Below are positions 19,310 through 57,495 of a stretch of DNA of 64,000 bases, one piece after another; position 1 is the first letter of the stretch; each line of letters starts with the position of its first letter. Location: assembly GCF_964340395.1 (NCBI RefSeq), contig NC_135551.1, positions 2,285,501 through 2,349,500 on the forward strand, written 5' to 3'. The notes under the pieces are model-generated. The model saw only the letters and a list, made by a program, of their open reading frames with translations, was not told the DNA's origin and searched no databases. A program made the translations under genes and the position numbers. The DNA is from Glandiceps talaboti. Lineage: Eukaryota > Hemichordata > Enteropneusta > Spengelidae.

Positions 19310-20178
19310 ATTGGTTTATTTCAGAATAATATGGGTCTCCGACCCCAGATATATATACAATATAATAAATTCAGTTACACAACTAGTTCACAGTGCCAGT
19401 GTAATACATACAGTGATAAACAAGGATGTCTTTGTAAAGCTCCAAAGCACACATTCGCTGAATTATAAATGGTAAATTATGGAGAGTTTACAGTTTGTCT
19501 TTTACTTTAAATGCATGAAACAAAATAAATAGATTTCTAGTGGTATTGTCATCCTTAGATGCCATCAACTGATTAAAATGGTAAAGTGAAGGTGATCTGT
19601 ATGATATGATGCAGGTTGTAAATATCTTTTTCTTAGATTATCCCACGCTGGACACTTAAAGAGGAAATGATATTCATCTTCTACTTCGATACAACATAAT
19701 TTACACAATTATCCTGAATTCTCTGTCAGTTCCACTGTGTCTCCCCGTTTCGATCTCAAACGCGTGGCTAGAGCATCTAAATCTTGCGAGGGCTCTACGT
19801 TACTTACAAAGACTAATCAATGAAATGTACATTTCAGGTGCAAGTTCCTTTTTAAAATTTCTATAGTAACTAGTTTTCTCGTTAGCACATACCTCTGACC
19901 ACAATTCTTGCTTTTAACATCTTTTACCCTAGTACTAAACTCTGATAGAAAGACCACTGTATTCCCCACACCCTGGTTTAACCAGGATTCTCCAAAATCG
20001 TACTGATAAAACAGATGTTTTACCTGTGTGACCCAGGAAGGTTTTCCTTGTTCATCCATTGTAAATAACATTTGATAAGCTTTACATGGTAAACGTGACT
20101 CTGGCATTGTTATGATATGTAGCCAGTACTTAACGCGTCTTGTAACATAGTAACAGAACAATGGCAATTGGTCAAAAG
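19310..20178 (-). mobile_element. Decayed LINE (non-LTR retrotransposon) 3' end
   Basis: The minus strand encodes a retrotransposon ORF2 C-terminal tail. It reads RRVKYWLHIITMPESRLPCK then AYQMLFTMDEQGKPSWV, further on LRSKRGDTVEL, a zinc-knuckle-like CKLCC with EVEDEYHFLFKCPAWDNL, and finally a tail ending FHAFKVKDKL before TAA at 19488-19490. In-frame stops at 19817-19819 and 19709-19711 and a frameshift near 19570 show it is dead. AATAAA near 19320 on the minus strand may be its poly(A) signal. The reverse transcriptase core is absent (5' truncated). Confidence 0.8.
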
Positions 20179-20232
20179 TCTTGTAACATAGTAACAGAAC
20201 AATGGCAATTGGTCAAAAGTCTTGTAACATAG
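20138..20232. repeat. 41-bp tandem duplication at the LINE fragment edge
   Basis: Two exact 41-bp copies (20138-20178 and 20179-20219) plus 13 bases of a third, containing TAACAGAACAATGGCAATTG. The left copy is inside the LINE reading frame. Confidence 0.9.
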
Positions 20233-20554
20233 CTGCTTTGGAGAAGATTCTTCAAGGAACAAACCAGGAAAAGTTGAAACTTAAGGCTGCGGTCAGAATG
20301 TACGACAGGGGGCCTGGAGAGAAATCGGGGGAGGGGCATGAAAACAAATTAAGGGTTCAAAGGGTGGGCATGGAAATTCTGATGATCTGAAAGAGGGAGG
20401 GGGGGGGATATTTTGTTAAACCTCAGGAGCTGTCGTTTAACGAGTAAATTTCTCGCGGCTTCGCCAAACTTACTGCAACCTATAGTAGTATTCAGTGATA
20501 AGTTGTGTGACAGCCATGCGAATGCATTTGTGTACATGCATGCCTTCCTCCTCC

Positions 20555-20646
20555 TCCTCCTCCTCCTCTCTCTCCCTCCCCTCTCTCTCTCACTCTCCCT
20601 CACTCTCCCCCTTCCTCCCTCCCTCCCTCCCTCCCTCCCTCCCCCC
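20555..20646. repeat. Polypyrimidine CT/CCTCC tract
   Basis: (CTC)n, (CT)n and (CCCT)n runs form a mirror-like homopyrimidine stretch that could adopt triplex (H-DNA) structure. Confidence 0.85.
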
Positions 20647-21394
20647 TGGAGACTTATTTGAACATTCAAATTCAGGAGCAGTCGTTTACCTTGTACTTTG
20701 CAAAACTTGTTCAACTCATTTACCTACCATACATTTTAATTATGAGGAAGTCAATAGCCGAGTGAATGTGTGTGTCTGCCAAAATATCTCTGTATAAGTT
20801 AAAGTGTTGGTAATATATCCATACAGTTATATAATAATGTATTGAGAGTACAATTGGGGTATTGAAGACAATTTTCAAGTACTCTATGGCTTCCAATAAT
20901 GTGTATGGTTTGAAATTTTTAATATGCCACTAAATGGCCTCCTACATGTCCTTATTTTCAATAATGTGCGTACACATCCCTTCCCACACCCTCCCCATTA
21001 GCTATCAGGGGGGGGGGGTGCTGTTTCTGCCCAGAATTAAGATTGAAAGAGAAAACTCTGGTGGGTACAGGTTACAGCCCAATATGAGACCCTTTTTGCA
21101 AAGCCCACATCTATTTGTAAAGAAGCCTATCATTTTCATGTATGGACGCTGAAGTTTATTTCCACTGTTAGTTTACAGTGTACGTACCATACTGTACATC
21201 TCTGAAGTGGAGCGGACGGAAGGAGTGGGTACTGTATAATTACACATTCAAATATGTACAGCCGGGAGGGGGGCTACGAAATTTGTTGGGTTCATTTCGG
21301 GGGGGGGGGGGGGGGGACATGAAAATTTGAGAGCGTGAAGGAGGCTGCGAACAAATCTTTGGCCAAAATAATTTCTCCCAAAGCCCCCCTGCCG

Positions 21395-23640
21395 TAAATT
21401 CTGGGGAATGGATTTTAAGGAGTGGATTTTAGGGAGTGGATTTTAGGGAGTGGATTTTAGGGAATGGATTTTAGGGAGTGGATTTTAGGGTGTGGATTTT
21501 AGGGAATAGATTTTAGGGAGTGGATTTTAGGGTGTGGATTTTAGGGAGTGGATTTTAGGGAGTGGGTTTTAAGGAGTGGATTTTAGGGAGTGGATTTTAA
21601 GGAGTGGAATTTACGGAGTGGATTTTAAGGAATGGATTTTAAGGAGTGGAATTTAGGGAGTGGATTTTAGGGAGTGGATTTTTAGGGTGTGGATTTTAGG
21701 GAGTGGGTTTTAAGGAGTGGATTTTAGGGAGTGGATTTTAGGGAATGGATTTTAGGGTGTGGATTTTAAGGAGTGGATTTTAGGGTGTGGATTTTAGGGT
21801 GTGGAATTTAGGGAGTGGATTTTAGGGATTGGGTTTTAGGGTGTGGATTTTAGGGAGTGGATTTTAGGGAGTAGTTTTTAGGGTGTGGTTTTTAGGGAGT
21901 GGATTTTAGGGTGTGGATTTTAAGGAGTGGATTTTAGGGAGTGGATTATAAGGAGGGGGATTTTAAGGAGTGGATTTTAGGGAGTGGATTTTAGGGAATA
22001 GATTTTAAGGAGTGGATTTTAGGGTGTCAATTTTAGGGTGTGGTTTTTAGGGTGTCAATTTTAGGGTGTGGATTTTAAGGAGTGGATTTTAGGGAGTGGA
22101 TTTTAGGGAGTGGATTTTAAGGAGTGGATTTTAGGGTGTGGATTTTAGGGTGTGGTTTTTAAGGAGTTGATTTTAGGGAATGGATTTTAGGGTGTGGTTT
22201 TTAGGGAGTTGATTTTAGGGTGTGGTTTTTAGGGTGTGGATTTTAGGGTGTGGTTTTTAGGGTGTGGATTTTAGGGAGTGGATTTTAGGGAATGGATTTT
22301 AGGGTGTGGTTTTTAAGGAGTGGATTTAGGGAGTGGATTTTAGGGTGTGGTTTTTAGGGAGTTGATTTTAGGGTGTGGTTTTTAGGGTGTGGTTTTTAGG
22401 GAGTTGATTATAGGGAGTTGATTTTAGGGAATGGATTTTAGGGAGTGGATTTTAGGATGTGGTTTTTAGGGTGTGGTTTTTAGGGAGTGGATTTTAAGGA
22501 GTGGATTTCAGGGAGTGGATTTTAGGGTGTGGATTTTAAGGAGTGGATTTTAGGGTGTGGATTTTTAGGGAATGGATTTTAGGGAATGGATTTTAAGGAG
22601 TGGATTTTAGGGAGTGGATTTTAGGCAGTGGATTTTAGGCAGTGGATTTTAGGGATTGGGTTTTAGGGTGTAGTTTTTAGGGAATGGATTTTAGGGTGTG
22701 GTTTTTAGGGTGTGGATTTTAGGGAATGGATTTTAAGGAGTGGATTTTAGGGAGTTGATTTTAGGGAGTGGATTTTAGGGTGTGGTTTTTAGGGTGTGGT
22801 TTTTAGGGAGTGGATTTTAGGGAACAGATTTTAAGGAGTGGATTTTAAGGAGTGGATTTTAGGGTGTGGTTTTTAGGGTGTGGATTTTAGGGATTGGGTT
22901 TTAAGGAGTGGATTTTAGGGAGTGGATTTTAGGGTGTGGTTTTTAAGGAGTGGGTTTTAGGGTGTGGTTTTTAGGGAATGGATTTTAAGGAGTGGTTTTT
23001 AAGGAGTGGTTTTTAGGGAGTGGATTTTAGGGAGTGGATTTTAGGGAGTGGATTTTAAGGAATGGATTTTAGGGTGTGGTTTTTAAGGAGTGGGTTTTAG
23101 GGTGTGGTTTTTAGGGAATGGATTTTAAGGAGTGGTTTTTAAGGAGTGGTTTTTAGGGAGTGGATTTTAGGGAGTGGATTTTAGGGAGTGGATTTTTAGG
23201 GAGTGGATTTTAAGGAGTGGATTTTAGGGAATGGATTTTAGGGTGTGGTTTTTAGGGTGTGGATTTTAGGGAGTGGATTTTAGGGAATGGATTTTAAGGA
23301 GTGGATTTTAGGGAGTGGATTTTAGGGTGTGGATTTTAGGGAATGGATTTTAGGGAGTGGATTTTAGGGTATGGATTTTAGGGAATGGATTTTAGGGAGT
23401 GGATTTTAGGGAGTGGATTTTAAGGAGTGTTTTTTAAGGAGTGGTTTTTAGGGAGTGGATTTTAGGGTGTGGATTTTAGGGAGTGGATTTTAGGGAGTGG
23501 ATTTTAAGGAGTGGATTTAGGGTGTGGATTTTAGGGAATGGATTTTAAGGAGTGGATTTCAGGTAGTGAATTTTAAGGAGTGCATTTTAAGGAGTGGATT
23601 TTAGGGTGTGGATTTTAAGGAGTGGATTTTAGGGTGTGGA
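21395..23640. repeat. 14-bp TTTTAGGG-containing minisatellite, about 160 copies
   Basis: The unit is TTTTAGGGAGTGGA with a small set of variants (AGGGTG, AAGGAG, AGGGAA, GGTT). Every canonical unit holds TTTAGGG. A block of about ten units is duplicated with offset 140 (near 22931 and 23071). Confidence 0.95.
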
Positions 23641-24059
23641 ACCCAACACCAATTTCATTGTATATACTACACCATATTACGTGTACTGCTACATACATAC
23701 ATTTACCCACAGGTAATTCAATACTGTTCATAGCATATCATTTTAGTTTTCAGTTGTAGCTAGTGAAGCTTGTCCAGTTGTGCTAATAAAAATAACTGGA
23801 AACCAGATTTAAACTGAACTGCCTCCCATTAGGACGAAACCATAGATAGCTTATAGGAAGTTGAAGCTATCATACGTAACTTTCACTACAGTCCACCATT
23901 TAAGGTGGTGTAAAAGCGTAAACCTCAACTGATATGTCTTCTTTCGAGCTATGAATTGTTTGTAGAAATACTAATTTTACGGTGATTTGATGAAACATAC
24001 TTGAATATGGACTGGAAAGTTTACAAATTTCACAAAGAGATGACTTCTTCTGTAAAAAA

Positions 24060-25336
<1,277 letters not shown>

Positions 25337-25940
25337 TGGCAAGGTCTTTGTGTAATTCTTTTGTTCAACAATTCTCGGTAGAAAGTGGGTGATTACAATT
25401 GACCCAAAAGTTGAAGCTAACCTGGTTTGACCATGCTCTAGATCTTACACTGCAAACAGAAATGCAGAAGTGCAAACGTACATGTTCCTAAATGTCAAAG
25501 TACAAAAAAAAAAATTCAATTTTGACTGAGGATAAAAGGTTAAAGAGATCTTATGAATTTATTTTGGCTAATTCTTCAGCAAGATTGCCCGATGATGTGA
25601 TCTATTTACGGCCAACACAACACACTGTGAAAAATGTGTAAAAGTTTTAAAGGACTATAAATTACCAAAATATGCAAATAACTAATTAAAACTAATAGCT
25701 ACATCAAAAATATCTTCAGATTCGATGCACTTTGGTATCATAAATGTATGTATAATATATTATTATATAGAATTTGAAGCTGTAGATATTGTCTAATTAC
25801 GGACAATTGTTAGTTTGGTTAATTAATTATTATTAATCATAGCATGTTTCTCAAAAGCTAATCAGTAATTGGTTACCATAAGGAAGATGTTTGCTCAGTT
25901 TCATTAGAATTGATGCAGTAGTTTTTGAGGTTTCGTGTCC

Positions 25941-29090
<3,150 letters not shown>

Positions 29091-29399
29091 CCATGCATAC
29101 CTGTACTTCCATACATGGTAACACTCCATGCATGCCTGTACTACCATACATGGTAACACTCCATGCATACCTGTACTACCATACATGGTAACACTCCATG
29201 CATACCTGTACTACCATACATGGTAACACTCCATGCATACCTGTACTACCATACATGGTAACACTCCATGCATACCTGTACTACCATACATGGTAACACT
29301 CCATGCATACCTGTACTACCATACATGGTAACACTCCATGCATGCCTGTACTACCATACATGGTAACACTCCATGCATACCTGTACTACCATACATGGT
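29091..29399. repeat. 35-bp minisatellite, 9 copies
   Basis: The unit is CCATGCATACCTGTACTACC followed by ATACATGGTAACACT. It contains the inverted pair CCATGCAT/ATACATGG, so each unit can form a small hairpin. Confidence 0.93.
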
Positions 29400-30609
29400 C
29401 TGTCAAACATTTCAGTTTGCGCCTCTTTTTTTAACTCAAAAAGGTTGAGACTGGTTTACTGTTTGTGTACACATTTCAATAATTTGACAAGACTACAACT
29501 ACTACAAGACAATGTATAAATGAAGGGCAGTTTAAATTGAACGGTATATGTACAGAATTCTGACCACATACCCTAGGAAAATGAATGGTTGCAATAATCC
29601 TTTAGACTTGTTGACTGCAAATATGCAGATGCTGACACAAAAGAGACTGCAAAGCAGAATGTGCCACCTTGTGTACCAAGTCGTAACTTCTCTTTAGGAA
29701 AAATACAAAAAATATTGTAATGTACAAAGTGTTTATCTTCAGCCTTACTACTGTATTGGTATACAGTTGTCATGGTAATAATGTAAATTAATGTAATTCT
29801 GTAATCCCCTCTCTCTCTAATTTCACCATATAATTCACTCTTCTTCAGTTATGTTAACACTACACAAAATTCTAACGTTTGTCAATCACTTGAAAATCTC
29901 TAACCAAGTTAATCTGACTACTACACATCTAACATTAATTATGAAATGGTTCAAATGATATTTGCATAGATAATAAATGTCAGTAAGTGATATATCATAT
30001 TCCATATATGTCTACCTTTGCTTTGTTAATAGCATTATATTAAATACATCACAAATTATAGTAATGTTCAACATAGCATTATGACCCCCCCCCCATACAA
30101 TGTTTAATGTTATAGTGTCTCATCATGTCAAATATTCAGTTGTTTTTTTTTGCTTTTTCCAAAACAGTTTTCTATTTTTTGATCTGTGACATACTTCTAC
30201 AGTTACACTTATTGAAGGATAAAAAAGATCCAAAAATATGACCCCATTATATAAGATGGGTATCTCTGTTGGCAATGATTGCATTATTTGCTGGTGCAAT
30301 GGAAAGTGATGTATACTAGATGGACATCTGCCATTTTGGAAATACCACTTTCATTGCATCTCAGCTAGTATATTTGAAATGTTGAACTTATTTTCTCACT
30401 TTATATGGATAGAAAACCAAATAGAAACTTTGAGAGTTTTCGTGAATGATGACAAAGCACTATTATACTAATGTATGGCCTTACAATTTCTACACCCACC
30501 AATCACATATGTAGAATTGTATACTGGAAAGTTACACTTACCAAGAGATGTGATGTGTAAACACATGTAAACGATCTTTCATCATTTCCAAGGTGTACAA
30601 CACAATGTA

Positions 30610-30785
30610 ACAACATAAATGGAATCTGTATGTACCGGGATGCTACCCAGATAAAACAAGAATACATTATGTATATACAGGGGGTGTCTTTCCTATGCAA
30701 CATAATGGAATCTGTATGTACGGGAATGCTACCCAGATAAAACAAGAATACACTATGTATATACAGGGGGGGGGGGGGGGGTCTT
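30610..30785. repeat. Tandem duplication (~100 bp, 2 copies) with poly(G)
   Basis: ATGGAATCTGTATGTAC, GCTACCCAGATAAAACAAGA and TATGTATATACAGGGGG occur twice. The second copy has the longer G-run. Confidence 0.85.
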
Positions 30786-33700
30786 TCCTATAATCTAAGA
30801 TATTTTGCCTTCATGTTGTACATATTGTTTACTAAAAGTCGCTAGTACTACCACCATCAACTAAGATCTTCATATGTGAAGTCTCAAATACTATAGATAT
30901 CATAGAAACCTTCTTGGAAATGACAAAAGGGCCAAGTAAATTGACATATTGTCTATTTGTTCCTGGCTAAAGTATAGTAATTGATTTCCTGCCTGTCATT
31001 GAGGGTCCAAAACCCAAACATTTCATCAATGGTCAATTGTAAATATTCATATTAGTTAACCCTCAACCATTCATTTTCCCAGGATGTGGTAAACTAAGTG
31101 AAGAATCAGCCTCTCCTTACGTAAACATCTTTTATTCAGATGTGACCCCAAAAACTAGTCTTTGTGTTATACATATATAAATAGGTAAGTGGCAAGAGAA
31201 TGTCATATTGTAAGACAGAATGAAATCATCTATGTATCCCCACTGGGATTTAACAAACAACAACTTTATGAAACTTAAAAATTCAAAAAATACACTTCAT
31301 GACGAACACGTCAGTGAGAAATGAGGGGGAAACACTCCGTAAAGCAATTTGTTTATTTCATTGAGAAAGAGAGAAAAAAATCATAACTTTGTACATGAAA
31401 TGTTGGCATAAGATTGTGGCACCCCAAAATACTGTATTGTTTTTTAACAGTTCATATTGTTCATAGATTTGTCACCTTTCACAGTGACCATTACTTGAAA
31501 AAAAAGCCGTCAGCTTCTCTTGTGGTTGTCATGGAAACTGCATCCACTAACCTTGCATATCTTATTGCTGATACAGAGCATCCCTGAGTATACAGGTCAC
31601 TGCACAAGTCTGTCTTGGCATACTATCGCTGAAAGTAACTTTGTATCCATATCATTCAAATGAAGGCAAATAGCATTTCATATTGCGAGGAGTTTCCGAA
31701 ATTTTGGCAATTGTTTTTTTTCCAAAAGGTTTGTGTGATGTTGGGAGGGAAAACAACCACGATCACAATTTTGGCACAAATAGTATGGATATAGGAAGGG
31801 ATTGAAATATTAACATACGTAGTATTACATTAATTTGTTCATAAGTAAAGCATGGTTATCCTTATACTTGCATTCAGTCACATAGTAACAAAGATGGCTA
31901 CCAAATTAAACACTTTCCTATACTATAATATCAAATTATTGCTTGTGACTTTCTCCCAAAAAGTCAAATTGATTATTTTGATGACATTGGTATGTGTGTG
32001 TGAATGTAACCAACTAGACACAGTGACTGATATGATATAAAGAAAACCATACTATCTCACACTCTACACAGTCAATCCAAATTGTATGCAGATACATATT
32101 AAGCCAATGAGGGCAAAGGTCAGTATATTACTCAGCCAGCCACAGGCTTGGTTGTTGACTGTGTCATCGGTAGCAGTTAGTATTATGACATTTCACAGAG
32201 TTCTTGAGAATGGATGTTTATTTCTTTACAAAACATTCATGAGGTAGAGATATTATATCTTCATCCAAGATGGCACCCATCACCTCTATGTTACTCAAGC
32301 AATGTCATCCATCCACTGATTAGTAGAGTAACTTCAGTGTACATCAACAAGACCACTAGTATAATGAGTGGAGAAGCTCAAGGTAGAAGCACGCTAACTA
32401 CGGAAGAGTATGGAATTGACGATATGGTGAAGCATACCTTGCGGAGCAGTAGGCTGGATTACAAATACACGGACCGTGACAGTAACATACGTGGAGTAGT
32501 ATACACTTGTGCAGTGACGCTTAGGTTAGTGGCTTTACTAGTTGCCAGTGGCGGCAGCTGGGTTAATATAACAAAAATCAGAGAAAAAAAGAAAGAAAAA
32601 ATTGTGGTTAGTACTGACATAATGGCATATATGGTGATTTGTAAACAAGTCTAGCTTTCAGTCATATTGACTGATGACAGTTTGGTTTTTTACATTTCGG
32701 GTATACATTTTAAAGCATGCAAGGAGATGACTTATGGAGATAAAAAATGATTAAATGACAATCATGGCAGAGATCAGACAAAGAAGAGAGGAGAAGAAGA
32801 AGAAGAAGAAGAAGAAGAAGAAGAGAGTAGAGAGGGTAGTCAGTATCAACCATACATTACGAGTTACACACATGGTTGATAAAAACTGTCTACTAACACT
32901 ACATGAAATGAATGTTGTAACATTAGAATGCCAATTAATACAATACAGTATGATAGATCATGGAGAAACAAAGAAAAAACATTAACTATATGAACACCTT
33001 AACTACCCTCTATTGTACAACAAGAGTAATACATACACAGTATAATACATATTAGTAGACATAAAACATAACAACACTGACAATACAACAAATGACTATA
33101 AAAGGCAATCTTGAAGCACTTGGCATTAATTGTCAGAATTTGGGTTAAAATACTTGACTGTATTGCTTGGTAAGTGTAATTTATGCTAATTAGATGTAGA
33201 GATGATGCAAAGATTATCAGTTTTATCCTGTATCTGACATTGCTGATTTCAAAGTAGTTACAAACATATGTGAGAGATGATGACAATACAACAAATAATG
33301 CACTTCTCTTCAATGATGCCTTTGTGAAAAGACTTCAAGGCAGGAACAAAACAGAGTGACTGATGTCTGCCATGACTAATGAGATTAAACACGTTACTTT
33401 ATAGGATTAGTTAGTCCATTTTACATAAAGCTAATATTTTAATAAATTAATCAATTAATAAATGATTCACTTATTTATTAAATATTATTGAATAAAAACT
33501 GATGACACAGTTAGATTATATTAAGTTTTAGCTGACGATGGTTGAAAAAGAACGAAAATACCATTGTACGTCATTGTATTGAAAATTTCTATGAACACTT
33601 TATTTCTCATTATAGGACCACAAAATACACAGAGTAATCAAAAATATACAGACAGTCATCTCATTATTGTTTCCCACTATTTGACAGACTTAGGACTAAC

Positions 33701-34445
33701 TACGATTTACTAGGCAATCACTAATTAAAGCAATGGCCAATGTCGTAACAAATATGGCTGATAAAGTTCATTGTCATGTGCTTTCATTGTCAATTTTGAC
33801 ATGCTCTCTGATTGTCAAGACACTTCCAGCTAAACTAATTTTCATTTCTATGTGTCTTTTAAATGCTACCTTAGAACACATTAACTGATATCTGTAACTA
33901 CATAGTGCAGTTCAGCGTCTACATACATAGATTTCTATTGGTACTATTATACACAAACTTATCTGAATACATCACAAGTATCTCAATGGCAAAATGGATG
34001 ACAGAGGTATACTTTTTCTCTTTTTTTCAGAGATCTTTTATTTTGACATTGGTACATGTATTTCCTATGTATTCATTCACTCGTTTATCTAGAGTGATTT
34101 TCAATTTAAATGGACAACTTCCACTCTGAGTTAGATTGACTTTACTTTCAATAAAGGCAAATTTCTTTATAAACATTCTTGCGAGTTGTGTGGAAGACAT
34201 TACCCAATTAATTTATCAACTTTCAAAAGAATTACTAAATATTGCAGTCACAAATCTAAATTGTTGATAATCTAACACCCATCTCATCCACATTACCACT
34301 TCAAAAAGTGCATTCACAAAAAATCGTCTTTTTTAAACTACACAAATATCCCTTACTTCCCATTTTTTTCTTTGAAAAATAAAATACAATTGAAAATAAG
34401 AATTATCTTTGACAACATTGGTATACCTTGTGGACTAGCCTACCC

Positions 34446-34487
<42 letters not shown>

Positions 34488-35624
34488 ACACAATACATAA
34501 AGATATGATTTTGAATCAATACATAAAAATCATTACCATTGGAACACATTCTGTGATTGTTTGTTGCACATGTCCGAATAAGCCCAGTCAAATAACAAAT
34601 ACTAACTATATTTGGATGACCCTATGTGACTAATAAATTACCTACAAATACCACTTTTATATAATATTTGTTTGTCCTTAATATATGGTTGAAACCTTTT
34701 CCTCCATAGAATTCACTTGGATATAAAATACTTTGGTGATATATATATACTATGGTATATAACTATTCCACACTATGCTCACTCAAGCCAGCTATTACCT
34801 CACTAACTCAAGCCAGCTATTACCTCAGACTGGACTTAATTCGGACAAAGTGCTTCAATTTTTTTTTCTTTTTGCTTCTTCTTTTTTTTCATTTTTTTTT
34901 TTTTGCTCAAATACACATATTGATAGATGGTATGGTCCCAAGCAATACATAAGTTGTGTTTATTTCTTTGTTGATGTAAACATGCACGACAGCAGTGTAG
35001 AATCTTCACATTAATTTTCTAGTAAAAACTGGGGTCCACACTTACTTATGGGGACATTTTTGAGTGGATAGCAATGGTGTACATCATCAAGGTAATGTTT
35101 TGAGTTGGTATACTTTGACTACACGCTATGGGACCAAACCATCCATGATAAGGGAGATTACTCATGTTAGAATGAGGCCAGCTAAGATGACAATGTGTTA
35201 AACTGAAAATGAAAACAATAGACACCCAGGCCTTCAGCTGTCTCTTTCATGACAAAGCCTTGCCATCTCACCAACTCCTCCCAAGTCAACTTATTTTCAT
35301 GTTTGTCAAGCGCTTTTCTTTCTTTTATCATGGAATGTTATTTATACCTTATTAATTGCTATCTCACACTGTACTTAAAACATTAGTATTGCTGTCATGG
35401 ATAGTAACAAAGTTGAACAGTTTTGGTCAATAGTTGATTGATCACAAAAGGAGTGTCCATCAATTGAAAGATTTAGGTTAGACTTTGATTTGTATTCTGT
35501 GATTAGGATTAAGAGATGAAAGCTTGGATGGTGAAATAGAGATAGACTGTAGGCCTGGGATGCACAATGAGAAAAGACCATCAAAGGAGGTATATGTGAG
35601 TGAGATCTTTATAAGTGAACTAAC
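30786..35624. other. Gene-free stretch downstream of the last recognised QKI exon
   Basis: The missing QKI tail exon and its 3' UTR should lie here or further left. A locally GC-richer open segment at about 32380-32560 (plus strand) and an (AAG)n run at about 32790-32823 are the only standouts. Nothing in it was identified by homology. Confidence 0.4.
34446..34484. repeat. (AAT)n microsatellite
   Basis: Thirteen AAT/ATA triplets. Confidence 0.9.
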
Positions 35625-55807
<20,183 letters not shown>

Positions 55808-56444
55808 CTGAAAACAAAACACAAGAAAACAGGTTTATACAAAACTAGGTAACTTGCGTGCCTTTCAATGTTTAAGATTAAAAGTCTAAGCTTCAAATAT
55901 TTTGGCATCATGGTATGATGTTATGATGATATCCTATTGCTTATTACAAAAAGTTATTTTGTTACAAAATCTGAAATTTATGATAAAGTAACACATATCA
56001 CAAATTATCTTGACTATATTATTCATTCCACCATAATACGATGGTAAGAGTATTGGATACTTACAAGGTTAAAGGTCACAGTGGCAGAACAATAAACTGA
56101 TATTTGACTAAAAAAAGCTGAATAATTACAGTAAGAACAGTCCAATATCTCATTTTATTATTCAGTGGGCAAAATGGATAGTTTAATGAAATTGGTGAGG
56201 TGACATCTGGCGTTTGATATAGTCCAAGTGCATTATGCATAATAGAGAGACTCTGACTGACTCCCTCCTTGTACATTAGACTAATGCATATTGAATTTAC
56301 TTGTTAATACATGTAAAAAGACACCGTGATGTGAATATGGAGAAAGGAAAAATTCATGACAAAGGTTATCACTAAATCAGTAAAGAGGATTTGGACAGTC
56401 TCTAGGGAAATACCTGACAATATACTGACAACATGTTTATGTCA

Positions 56445-56883
56445 TCAAACTAGCTAAACAGATCATTCTAGCTACTGTACTGCGTATGTGTCTAAATACA
56501 TGTACATGCATGTTATCAAACTAGCTAAACAGATCATTCTAGCTACTGTACTGTATGTGTCTAAATACATGTACATGCATGTTATCAAACTAGCTAAACA
56601 GATCATTCTAGCTACTGTACTATATGTGTCTAAATACATGCATCTCATCAAACTAGCTAAACAGATCATTTTAGCTACTGTACTGTATGTGTCTAAATAC
56701 ATGCATGTTATCAAACTAGCTAAACAGATCATTTTAGCTACTGTACTGTATGTGTCTAAATACATGCATCTCATCAAACTAGCTAAACAGATCATTCTAG
56801 TTACTGTACTGTATGTGTCTAAATACATGTACATGCATGTTATCAAACTAGCTAAACAGATCATTCTAGCTACTGTACTGTAT
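56445..56883. repeat. 62-70-bp minisatellite, 7 copies
   Basis: Units include ATCAAACTAGCTAAACAGAT, CATTCTAGCTACTGTACTGT and TGTCTAAATACATG, with or without TACATG. Its length keeps frames open on both strands; neither looks coding. Confidence 0.92.
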
Positions 56884-57094
56884 TCATCTCACTTTAATAC
56901 CTCATTCTCAATTCTTTAAAATACTGATCTTCAGCATCTGATAAAAATAGGTGATTATGTTTACATTACAATGCACACGATTTACAAAATAATTTGGTTC
57001 TCTTACATTATAAAGGTCTCTCAACTCATTGTTACATTAAAACTTTGGTTATCCAAACTTTTGTTACTACACTGTTTGCTTATCTGAACAGTTA

Positions 57095-57495
57095 TGGCAT
57101 TTGAATTGTTTGGTTATCTGAACAGTTATGGGATTTGAACTGTTTGGTTATCTGAACTGTTGTGGGATTTGAACTGCTTGGTTATCTGAACTGTTGTGGG
57201 ATTTGAACTGTTTGGTTATCTGAACAGTTATGGGATTTGAACTGTTTGGTTATCTGAACAGTTATGGGATTTGAACTGTTTGGTTATCTGAACTGTTATG
57301 GGATTTGAACTGTTTGGTTATCTGAACTGTTGTGGGATTTGAACTGTTTGTTATCTGAACAGTTATGGGATTTGAACTGTTTGGTTATCTGAACTGTTGT
57401 GGGATTTGAACTGTTTGTTATCTGAACAGTTATGGCATTTGAAATCTTTGGTTATCTGAATTTATATGGTATTTGAACTGTTTGCTATCTGAACA
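57095..57495. repeat. 34-bp minisatellite, about 12 copies
   Basis: The unit is ATTTGAACTGTTTGGTTATC plus TGAACAGTTATGGG, with CAGTTA/CTGTTG alternation. Confidence 0.92.

Noticed and set aside
19059-19475. 138-residue plus-strand frame with a coiled-coil-like segment
   Set aside because: Its 3' part is antisense to the 3' UTR of the decayed LINE. The rest matched no family I recognise.
21395-23640. True interstitial telomere
   Set aside because: The unit is a 14-mer with many variants, not tandem TTAGGG or TTTAGGG. The resemblance covers half of each unit.
32214-32654. 146-residue plus-strand frame
   Set aside because: No domain or family recognised and no splice context. Only the local GC rise is noted as a finding.
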